Origin: Urechis unicinctus | Lineage: Eukaryota; Annelida; Polychaeta; Xenopneusta; Urechidae | Assembly: GCA_034190875.2 (NCBI GenBank) | Contig: CM067349.1 | Span: forward strand, 14,233,437 to 14,297,436 | Direction of reading: 5' to 3' | DNA length: 64,000 bases | Shown here: piece after piece, positions 54,286-64,000 of the stretch | Layout: every line of letters begins with the position of its first letter | Position numbering within the stretch: the stretch's first letter is position 1 | Notes under the pieces: generated by a model | What the model was told of the DNA's origin: nothing | Seen by the model: the letters and a program-made list of their open reading frames with translations, nothing else | Database searches by the model: none | Position numbers and translations under genes: made by a program

Positions 54286-55037
54286 GTTTACTATACAGTT
54301 CCATTAGTCTAAAAGGGAATTCGTTGATACACAAAAGGCAACAACAATACAGGGAGCATCTTCAGTTACACTCGGGAAAGGGAAATTGGAAGCTTGAAAC
54401 GATACTTTGAGCTGCCAAGTATAGTCTGCAATGGGTTAATATTCTTCAGCTTTATACATATTGTTTTTTGGGTGTTTGATTTATCAATTACTTTAAAGCC
54501 ACTTCGATGCAATTCATCCCATCAAAGAAACACCAATATTTTGGTCCACAAAGATGACAATGAAATCAAAACTTCAATGTGTATCAGTGGAGAATAATTT
54601 CAAATTGGGCTGTTCGATGACGAACCGGAATTGTTATCAAAGAGTTATAACAATATTTAAATGAAGACTCAATGGCACGAACAAACACTGAGCAACAAAC
54701 GACGCCACAGACGTTGTGAATACAGTAATATTATAAAGTCAACTCTTATTGGACCACGTAACCTGAATAACAATGACATCATAAGCGCACAGAAAAAAAT
54801 ATAATGAGTGAAATGCGCTCACAAGGCGTTTAATCGGTCATGGTAAAAGTAAAATTGGAGCACCTATGACATTGAATTAACACCTGGATTGAAAAATAAT
54901 ATCGAAAATTCCACATCCTCGTGTTACCAGGTGTTTATCTCAATACTGCACATCAAGGGGTTACACTGGAACAGAAGGCTAATGATCATGAACGATCCAT
55001 GAAAGGCGAGTTAGAGAATGAGAGAGGTAGTAGCAGA

Positions 55038-55113
55038 GGGGGGGGGGGGGGGGGTGGGGGGGGGGGGGGGGGGGGGGGGGGGGGTGGGGGGGGGGGGGGG
55101 GGGGGGGGGGTGG
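55038..55113. repeat. Long poly(G) tract
   Basis: About 75 bases of G broken only by three single T residues. Capable in principle of G-quadruplex formation and hard to sequence accurately. Confidence 0.95.
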
Positions 55114-57378
55114 TGTGTATGAATGAAAAAGGGGTTATAATTTGCCAAAACTAAGCACCACCTTGATAGGTACGCCCGCATCAGCTATCTCTTCTATATA
55201 TCTATAACTGACGGACGAATCAATAACTGATCATGAGAAAAAGCTTGCTCTAAATAAAAATCACAATTTCCTCATTCTTCCTCATACCATTGAAAGCGTT
55301 CTTTTGAAAGCGATGCTTCCCTTCGACAGTTCCGTTAATAGGCCTTCACATTTTCATCCATAGGTGACGCCCACCACTATGCCATAGAGGACCCGTTCAT
55401 TCTTGACAATTAAATGCACTCTATTTCTGCCAACGATATTGTGAATATTCGTATTTGTTCGTACATTAAAAAATCAAAAAGGAAGTTCTTTTCTTCTTTC
55501 TATATCATTTTACATTAAACGTGTGAGATTGTTTGAAAATATTCATATTTGCATACGAGTTCAAGCACATAATGAATGCGCCATCAATTCTTGTCAACTT
55601 CAATACTGACAAGGCTTCGTGATGTCAACGATTGATTTGTTTGCTTTTCAATGGTGGTATTGATTAAGTTACAAGTCAACAGCATGCAATACGGATGCTA
55701 AATGCTCGTTGTTTGATCGCCGCTACAAAATCATAATGATGATTGTAGTTGTGAATGTGGTATGAATACACCCAGTGGTATAGGCCACAGCACGTTGAGT
55801 GCAGAGAGGCTATGTAATATTAGATGTACTGGTACGATAGCCGCGAATAGCTCTCACAGTTGTTTCCTGTGCTAACCAAAAGGACTGGTCCAATGCGTGC
55901 AGGATGATGAGTTGAGGACTAGGAAGCCTATGTGTGTTAATTGAACATTTCCTCATGTGGTCCGATGGCCAATAAGATTGCTAACGTTTGTTCAGCAATC
56001 ATAATAATAACCCATGCTAGCAGAAGTACAAACAGTGATGTCAGCAAAAGGACGCCTATGATGTATCGAATGCGCCAATGTTGTTGAAATGTGCAATATA
56101 GAATGGTAAAATATAATACTAACGGAAAATGTGATTTGTCTACTTAAAACAGGTAACCACTATACCAGTCACGTGAAATCAATGATAGACCAGCAATGAA
56201 ATATGGATCAATGTGGATTCAAATAGAAGTTCAATCTAAACTGAATGCAACTTTTCGTTACCGACACTGCATAACCACAGCACACGTTTCACAGCGAACA
56301 CCCTCCCATCAAACAATGCAAGCAGCATTTGGCATATTCCCCCGCTAGAATCTATATCAACGATCGACAAGATGGTACTTTCCCAACCCAATCCTGTACT
56401 CCACAGCTAGCATCTTGTACCGTTGTTAATTGTAATGTGATGAATGTCAACTAAGTCCAATGAATAACAGCCATTTTGGGCACGAATCCGGACATCTTTA
56501 TAACGTTTCTTATATATCAAATGTCTGTCACATATAACTTGGATATTATCCAGCTTCAAAGCTATTGATGGCAACATGCTGTCAATCTAGAACTCGACTC
56601 AAAACAACACTCAACCACGTTTTCGTCCTTTTATCGTCCTCTGATATTTACTGTAATTCGATAGGAATTGGTTTCACCATACCGGCTATAATATACACCA
56701 GTATCACACAAGTTTGTCATCGCTATAATATAGCGAGGATGGGCACACCGCACTTAAATGACACTAAAAAGACATCCTTTTTAAAGATGTATAGATCAAG
56801 CAGCTTCCGAGGTATGTCATCACGAAATCTCCATTGGATAAATATCTTTGTAACAACTTGTTGTCTCAAAGCGGGTCGTTGAATCTATTATTCAGTCGTG
56901 ACTGTGCAGCACCTGGCGCTCATCAAAATATATGCAGGTATTTCACACCTGACTGTGGGAAGTTGACAGATATTGCGGCATTGTGGTGTCTCTTTTTGTA
57001 ATCACCTCTAAATCGTAATAATTTCTGAATAGCGTTGTTGCCTCTGTGTGAAATTCTCAAAGCCAGAACCATTTGTTCCTATTTTCCACCTGCAGTTTAA
57101 CATTTGTACAGGGAAAAACATCAAAGTGAAAACGGCTCATTTTCGCAGAGCTCTTTTGATTGACTATTTTGTCAAGCCATATAAATTATTCATGGTTTCA
57201 GTTTATATAACAGGCTTAACTTTACACTGAGCAATACATTCACCGATAATTGATTTCTATATATAGTCGCCTTCGTAGAAGCGGAGTGAGATACGGTTAA
57301 AGTTGATAAAAGATAATGGATTATCTTCCTTTAGAATAGAGAAGAAATTCCACAGGATATCGCTACTAAATGGCTGAA

Positions 57379-57406
57379 GTGCCTATATACAAGCGCATAT
57401 AGGCAC
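57379..57406. other. Conserved hairpin, tandem copy 2
   Basis: Identical to 37,932-37,959. Confidence 0.8.
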
Positions 57407-59933
57407 ATGATAGACGTACACTAGTCACGATAGGTGTAGTTTGCATATATGGTTAGTGATGGCAGTCATTATAGGACTCGATATTCAGAAAATCAATCAT
57501 AATTAAGCCACCATATCTGGTCTATGTTGGCGAAAGAGCCTTTGGAGCAATTCTCCTTTGTTCACTTTACACTTATACGAATCTAATCTCGTTCACACCA
57601 TACAATGCTTTTTTTAACGCGATTGAATATTCGTCGGTTGAAAAACAATCAAATATCGTCTAAGCAATAACATGAAAGAACATGATCTCAGATGATATGT
57701 TTGTTGTAGTAATATTACGAGAAACATAAATAAAGTTGTCTCGTCTGTTTAGCTAATTGGCGATACAAGCTTCAGTTTATGGACCACGCCGATCCTACTT
57801 GTTCGCCTTGTAAAATATAGTACAATGACGAGGAGGCGATCAATAATTTCGCCAACCATGTAATCCATCATCTATTGCAACATCGTACATGAACATATTG
57901 ATCCAATGTAAAGCCAGACTGAATAACCGCACCAACACTTCATATCTGATGAAGAGAAGGAATAACCATTGTAACGATGACGAAAGAATACTCAATTCAA
58001 AGCTTACCCATGCAATCGCTACAGAGGAGATTAAAAAAGGCAGATCTGGTTGTTCAAACCGCGAACCAGATATTATCCTCTGGTGTTAAAGCAAACTTCA
58101 CAGGGTGGTCTTATGGCAACAAACAACGTTTAGACGCAAAGGACGCTTAAAAATGATTACACATTGAAGCAATGAAAGCTCTTGTAGTCAACTTCTATTG
58201 GATTACATTACAATAATAACAATCACCTCATCGACACTCCAAATATCGTTCTTGATTGAACCAAAAATTGCTTCAGTATTCTGACGCGGTGCAGTACACA
58301 TTGAGGCATCATGCTGGTAAATAATACTAATGGGCGCAGACAATTGATCAAAGGCAAAAGAGGGTATGGCTGAATGCTTGGTAATTCGTTGGGTTGCCAC
58401 GTTTGTCGATGCAAACCATCGCCACGGCCGTTATACCTTCACCTGTAGACTTCTACATTACAAAAAGTGAATTCAACATGACGATACCAATTATCGATTT
58501 TTCTCATATCCATTGAAAACGTCGGTTTTGAAAGTGATGGGTAGTGTATAACTTCAACACACACTGCAAGAAATTAAATACGGGCATTTTTCAGCATATA
58601 ATATTGCTTATTCAACAAACGATGAATAACATCTTGCATGTTTCTTTTTTAGTTCGTTCATCATTAATGATCCGTTGCAATCGGAAAGTCGAAAGAAATT
58701 GTGTTATTTTGGCATGAAACGCATTGAACATCATACATTACTTCGCCACTATTCGTATTTGTTAATGATCAGTAATGTTTAATCATAACGTTCCTTAACA
58801 TCAAGACGTTGTGTTAATTGGACGTGTACGCAATAATATACGTAGTTATACAAACATACAATGGAAACAATAACGAATCATGCTGCAGGTTTCTTATTAT
58901 GGCAGATAGAATATTTATATCAATGCACGATGAAAGCATTTGCACAACGTATTAGGGTCGGTTACAGCATTGATATATGACAGCACGGTTTGCATCAGCA
59001 CGAAACTATCATAGTAATACCACGGGGATAATGCTAGCTGCATGGAAGTTTCTCGAATATCGATGTCTGGTTCTGTATGACAGTCGCTATTAAAACCACC
59101 CCTTAGTCTGTGCTATGGAAACTTTGAATGAAAGGTGTACTCACAGCTCAATGTCAATATGGCATCACACGTGACCTCTTATATAATCCTATTTTATATG
59201 GGATGAGTGATTTGGCAACGATGATATAGTTGCACGTAATAGAGCAAACTTGAATATGGACATAGTGCATTGTGGGGTATCAATGGTTTTATTGATTAGT
59301 CACATGACCACATCAATAATCTGCATTAGGGGAGTAAAAGGCACATTGTTTGATCGACGTCTCAGAATCAGCGTTACAATTGTATTTCTAGGTGAATGAG
59401 GTATGAATCCCCCCAGCGGTTTCTATATTACGCTGTATAGAGTGGGACTAAGCAATGGATGGTCTAGTGATATAAGAGCAAGAAAAGGAATGGTCTATTG
59501 AGTCCAGGATGTTTACATGAGGAGCAGGAATCTGACAAAGTGGTAACTATGGGTTTATTCAATATTTGCTATGGTTACCAAGCGCCTGATTCAAAAGAAT
59601 GATGACGAATAAAAAAAATCAGAGGTCAGTCAACAGTCAAATATAATATCCATGGAAGGATTCTTATCATCATTTCTTTTTCAGGAACCTTGAGGCCCCT
59701 ATTATGTTTGAGGACGTTTAGTAACAGCAGTAGTAATAGTAGTATAGGGAGTAGCGGTACTGGCACACCAGTCTCATATGATTATGACACGCCTATCTCA
59801 TATGGTGCAACCCAGAAAACACACAGGGTGACTCACATGAGCCAGCGAACAGCTCGCACCTCCCCCCACACCATATGAGCCCAGCCCTTCTAGCCCCTAT
59901 GGTATAGGCCCACTAAAGAGGGCGACAGCAATG

Positions 59934-60206
59934 TCAACCATCTACAACAGGACTCTTAGGAATAAGCTCTTCTAAACGACTCACGCGCTCCAAAAGGTCC
60001 TCATACTTCGATTCCAATTCCCTCACATTCTCCTCTACACCAGGACCCTGAGGAATAAGCTCTTCTAAACGACTCACGCGCTCCAAAAGGTCCTCATACT
60101 TTGATTCCAAATCCCTCACATCATTCTCAAGGTCCACCTTCTCCTCCCATATATGTTCCACATCTGCTTGCAGCTCGGCCACCCCAATATGTTCATCGGT
60201 GCTCAT
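59934..60206 (-). CDS. Small coiled-coil protein of the fossil element, copy 2
   Basis: The same 90 residues as the copy at 50,279-50,551, with the same internal repeat and the same spacing to the polymerase. Confidence 0.6.
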   Translation of the reverse strand: MSTDEHIGVAELQADVEHIWEEKVDLENDVRDLESKYEDLLERVSRLEELIPQGPGVEENVRELESKYEDLLERVSRLEELIPKSPVVDG

Positions 60207-60229
60207 TCTATACCTCAGCTATCATATGT

Positions 60230-63200
60230 TCAACATATCGACACGTGCCCATAGGCCAGAGTGTCTACACCACCTGGAGCTATCCACCGCTTTGAGTCAA
60301 AGGGGGAGAGAGACACCTTGTTAACGTGGGAGCCCATATATTTTATGGCAGTCACTCCTGAGCATGTTCATTCCGTGGCGAAACTGCTTCTGGTCGAACA
60401 GTGACTCCACGTACTGAGCGTGTCGTAGATGCTTCTTCACCACGACCTTCTTCACACCCTTAGCTCTTTTTATCTCGCCCTCATCAGACATCAGGATAGA
60501 GTACATCTTAGGGCGCAAACCAACGTACTCCTTGATGGGCACGCCAGCGCACTCATCCTTCATCTTACCCAGAACCATTTTGTGTTTTTGTCACTGTGTA
60601 GGGCATGAGAAGGGTCAAAGTTACTAGTGTCAAAGAGATGCCCATCCTCCATCATATCAGCATAGATGTCAGTGGTACGGATCTCAAGCAGCAGCGAGTC
60701 TGTGTCTGTGTAAAGCAGGTTAATATTACTGTCATATCTAGCCTTCATGTTATTGTAGTAAAAGTCATACATCAAGTGCTTTGAGAGGTCCAGAATGCAC
60801 ATGCCAATGTAGACCGGGCGGTTCAGCACTAAGCGAGTCTTGTGCATATGCAGGGCAGCTAGATCATCGTCAAACACTTTTTGTCGAGCATAGGCGGGGC
60901 TGGCAACAAGCCCACGTATTTTTTCTTTTTCCGATGAGCGTACAATCTTAACGTCGACTCGCCTCCGGAGATTCTCCATCGTTTTACCAAAGACGGAGTT
61001 ATTCATAAGTTTATAGAGATCCTTCTCAAAGTCGATGTTGGCGGCCTTGCGCAGATCTGTATTCATCCTTATGTAAGGCTCCATCCATGGACTCTGGTCA
61101 AAGACAAGCGCACGATGAATCTTGGTGAGTCTCAACCCCAAAGACAGATATAGCTTGAGGTTCCTGTAGTGTACCACATACTTCTCCTTGTTCCGCAGGT
61201 TGGGCACCAGCTTTTCAACTCCATTTCCGGTGCTCCCCAATGCACCTAGGAGATCTTTCTGGTAGTCTGACAACCACTCATTTTGCACAAGAAGCCGCTC
61301 CGGCGCTAGGGGGTAATCGTTGTGTTCGTCATGAAGCGCAGCAGGATACTCCAAGTCAACCTCAATTATATACCCCGTTTCAGCATCATCGGGATGGTCC
61401 TGGATCTCTAGGTTCTCAGGCCGTTCCACCCACTCAATACCCGAAGTAGGTAGGGCTTGGCTCATCGCCCACCCATACAGGTTGTTGGCATCGAGGTACT
61501 GGATATAGCTCGCTGGCTTATCCTGCTCAAAGCCCTCCACGTATGGGTTGTTCGCTTTAGCGTGGCGATGTGATACCATGCTTATCCCACCGCGCAGCCC
61601 CTTCTCAATAAACAGGTGCTTGTCATAATCGGTGAGAAGCTCGAGTTTCACCCCTGTGCTCTTAAGAAGCGCATCCCACGACAAACCGGGGCTGGTATAG
61701 TAGTGGGCCGGATCCAACCCGTATTGCTTAAGACAGGTTTTGCGGAATGTTTCAAACACATCGGCCAGGAGCAGTACATCCGTGGGTAAGTAAAGGTCAT
61801 GGTAGTCCCCCATGTTTTTACAACTGAACGTGTTCCAGACTTTCTGGGCGTGTTCATAGTCTGCAGCAGATATACCCTGTTCAGAGAGCTTGCTGTAGAA
61901 ATCATGGATCGGCGGCAGTGGAGCATCAAACTTATCCCAGCCATCCATGAACTCATAGGGATACACTCCCTTACGCAGCAGCAAGCGCCGCTTCATCTGG
62001 TCTGGCTCGTATTCCTCCGTCACAGCAAAGGCATCTGGGTTGTTAGCAGACACAAGCTTGTCGAGCGAGGCCAGGAGGAACTGTGCACTGTCAATGAAGC
62101 GCAACTGTCCGACCGACAGGGAGATATACTTCTCCATGTTATTTGGGATGCAGTTGATATTGCCCTCCACTTTGCTTATACCCTGCATCAAGAGATGGGA
62201 GTCGTAGCCCCGCAGGTTATGGAACACCACAGGGATGGGTGTTGTCTTGGGACTCAGCCGAAGTTTCAGGTTACACACGTTATGGGCTGGCCCTCTGTAC
62301 AAGCCTGTTATATGGCAGTGATCGCGAACAGAGTCATAGCCCAGTTTTTTCTTGCACACATGACAGTGAGTTGCAGCCTTATGTGCCCTTCTATCCTCCC
62401 GAGTCATCCGCATAGGGACAGGCTTGGACAGAACTGCTTTGATCTTTTGCTCCTCCTGCTGCAGAGCCTGTAAGAACTTCTCCACAACATTGCTTCCTCT
62501 ATAAACCACTGGGGGTTCTGTCTGCCCATCACATCGGACAACCACATAGCCGTAACCACATGGCTCATGCTCCTGTGTTCTCTGCGTGTTGCTCTTACCA
62601 GTATTAGGCGCAGGTCCCGGAAGCTTCACTGTGAGCGCCTCAAAGTCGGCATAGATAAGATAGGGGGCAGCAAACTGTTTCTGCCAGTTCTGGAAGGATA
62701 ATATGTTCTTCCCTTCCTCAGGCATGTCAACTCGCACAGCAGTCTGCCCGATACCCATGCACTCAGGTTTGTGCGCCAGGAGCAGTTTCTCAGTGGTGTA
62801 TCCATGCAAGCATCGCTCGCAGAAGAACTTGCGGTGCTCATACTTACTCTGGTCATACAGCAGGCGGTTCAGGTCTTCGATCTGCGTGTAATGAAACCTA
62901 CCCTCCTCCTCAATCAGCATGAGGTTAATACATGGACCAGGCTGTCTGCTGATACGGTGAACGATGGTGGCCTTTCCATCCCAGCCAAAGACATTCAAGC
63001 CGCCTACTTTAGCATGTTTTTCTATCTTCTCAATCTGCAAGATAGGCGTTGGATAGTCCACGCCTTTTCCTTCTAAGAGTCTTAAGAGCGGCTTAATGTT
63101 ATATTTCGATGGTCGCTGCGGGTTCTTGGCAACCGGGTGCAGAGCCGCTTCAATGGAATATAGAACGCAGTGTGGGTCATTTGTGTTTTTTACGTTTCTA

Positions 63201-63628
63201 ATTGCCTTCTTTACCGCCAGCTTTCTCGGCAGTTTCAGGTAGGAGCCACCTTTCAATGGCTGGTAGTTGGCAATATCAATCCACAGAGTTGTGACCGCCT
63301 GAAACTCCCAGCCAGAACCTTGGTTGGTCCACTTCTCCAACCGCTCTTGGATATTAGCATTGCACTGGTCCAGCTCATCGTTAATATCTTCTGAGGAGAG
63401 AACCACCTGCTGCTTATTACGCAATACAGGCTCAAAATACTCAGTACTGTCATCATCTGAGTGCTTGGAGAGTCTTACCTTAAGGGTAAACTGACACTTG
63501 ATTCCACCTAGCTCTTCCAGCTCACCAGTCAAAACTTTATGCATCTTCCGACGCATGCCCTTAAAGAACATCATAAGGTCCGAGCTAAAAGGGTGAGACT
63601 CAGGAACGTTCATCACCCATCCACGCAA
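60230..63628 (-). pseudogene. Fossil protein-primed DNA polymerase B (pPolB), copy 2
   Basis: The same polymerase as copy 1, with exonuclease, endonuclease VII-like Cys/His module and palm motifs (DANNLYGW, NNSVFGK, YTDTDS) in the expected order. Nearly complete but broken, with about one break. Very close to copy 1 by eye, so the duplication is recent. Confidence 0.9.
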
Positions 63629-63942
63629 ATAGTTTTTAACAGCCCACTTAGTCTTCTTGAAGGCAAGACGCGCTGTGGGGACTGGGGACTGGGTTGCGGG
63701 ATGCGTGGGGCAGGGACAGGTCTGCGTGGGGCAGGGACTGGTCTGCGTGGGGCAGCAGTGGGGACAGGGATGCGTGCCACCCCAGCCTTTAATCTAGCAA
63801 ACATCTCCTTGTATGTACGGTCATATTCATTACGCACTTGGAGTGCTTTGAGTGCAACCTTAGAGTGTGGATAAGGAGGCTTAAAACCGTGAATTGAAAC
63901 ATAATCGTTTTGGGCTTCACGTGCTCGCTGATTATGAGTCAT
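63613..63942 (-). CDS. Small proline-rich ORF upstream of the fossil polymerase, copy 2
   Basis: Same 109-residue frame as at 53,956-54,285. Its persistence in both copies reflects the recent duplication and is not independent proof of coding. Confidence 0.5.
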   Translation of the reverse strand: MTHNQRAREAQNDYVSIHGFKPPYPHSKVALKALQVRNEYDRTYKEMFARLKAGVARIPVPTAAPRRPVPAPRRPVPAPRIPQPSPQSPQRVLPSRRLSGLLKTICVDG

Positions 63943-64000
63943 GTTTACTATACAGTTCCATTAGTCTAAAAGGGAATTCGTTGATACACAAAAGGCAACA

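Larger units (their letters stand above)
50108..54356 (-). mobile_element. Fossil Polinton/adintovirus-like fragment, copy 1
   Basis: A virus-like element remnant of about 4.2 kb. Read on the - strand it has a small proline-rich ORF, a protein-primed DNA polymerase and a small coiled-coil ORF. No integrase, protease, ATPase or capsid gene is visible, and neither terminal inverted repeats nor a target duplication could be found, so it is a fragment. The left edge falls inside a monomer beside its TAG/CAG-like tract, and the right edge is the junction with monomer DNA at 54,356. It is broken, with about one break in the polymerase. The long open frames suggest a geologically young insertion that predates the tandem duplication. 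Confidence 0.75.
44571..54359. repeat. Tandem unit, copy 1, about 9.79 kb
   Basis: Runs from cttcagttacactcggg to the base before the same word at 54,360. Order: C-type monomer DNA (44,571-48,180), a diverged monomer (48,190-50,070) that aligns with about 31,900-33,000, then the polymerase fossil (about 50.1-54.36 kb). The word gcat precedes both unit starts, so at least 4 bp of microhomology lie at the junction. Copies 1 and 2 look more than 99% alike outside the G tract and 44.7-45.4 kb. Confidence 0.9.
54360..64000. repeat. Tandem unit, copy 2, truncated by window end
   Basis: Repeats 44,571 to about 54,343 in the same order. About 17 bases are missing before a third unit could start, so the copy number of the array is unknown from this window. 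Near 54,540 it lacks about 570 bases that block C has (34,674-35,249). Confidence 0.9.
59763..64000 (-). mobile_element. Fossil Polinton/adintovirus-like fragment, copy 2
   Basis: A duplicate of the fragment at 50,108-54,356 with the same three parts, cut by the window end. It is broken, again with about one break in the polymerase and not the same one as copy 1, so the two copies have decayed separately or carry different sequencing errors. It arose by tandem duplication of its host segment and not by a second insertion. Confidence 0.75.

Noticed and set aside
44571-64000. Long terminal repeats of a retroelement as the cause of the direct repeats
   Set aside because: The repeated unit is about 9.8 kb, the copies abut directly, and no reverse transcriptase, primer-binding site or polypurine tract was seen.

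Overview
The window looks like nuclear DNA of a bilaterian invertebrate, probably a marine lophotrochozoan or a similar animal. The evidence is a single-exon rhodopsin-family peptide GPCR of the kind expanded in such genomes, GT-AG introns in a transposon gene, very long (AT)n tracts, many short inverted-repeat elements, and a protein-primed DNA polymerase of the Polinton/adintovirus type common in marine invertebrates. The phylum cannot be fixed from the sequence.

Layout. 1-13.3 kb: almost gene-free DNA with two minisatellites, two fold-back elements and several (AT)n arrays. 13.34-14.55 kb: the only clear host gene, an intact intronless GPCR of about 401 residues on the + strand. 15-16 kb: (AT)n and unremarkable DNA. 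16-50 kb: a large array of diverged, apparently non-coding repeat monomers. The same ordered motifs recur in blocks called here A (about 15.9-24.4 kb), B (24.5-31.0 kb), C (31.0-40.7 kb) and D (41.3 kb onward). Block A has been invaded by a P-element-like THAP transposon (20,558-23,319, perfect 30-bp terminal inverted repeats), a TA-target MITE (23,684-24,256) and a hAT-like MITE (16,806-17,008). Blocks B and C show the empty sites for the first two.

44.57-64.0 kb: a unit of about 9.7-9.8 kb present twice in tandem and nearly identical by eye; the second copy is cut by the window end. Each unit holds C-type monomer DNA followed by a fossil fragment of a Polinton/adintovirus-like element on the - strand. 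The fragment has a protein-primed family B DNA polymerase, a small coiled-coil ORF and a small proline-rich ORF. No integrase, packaging ATPase, protease or capsid gene is visible, so this is a polymerase-only remnant.

Nothing suggests the pieces work together as a pathway. The interest lies in genome architecture: an ancient repeat array that has amplified at several scales, trapped transposons with datable empty sites, and carried a viral-type polymerase fossil through a recent tandem duplication. Two stretches (27.07-28.5 kb and 44.7-45.4 kb) look like interleaved mixtures of neighbouring paralogues, so assembly error must be considered before any biological reading of the array.
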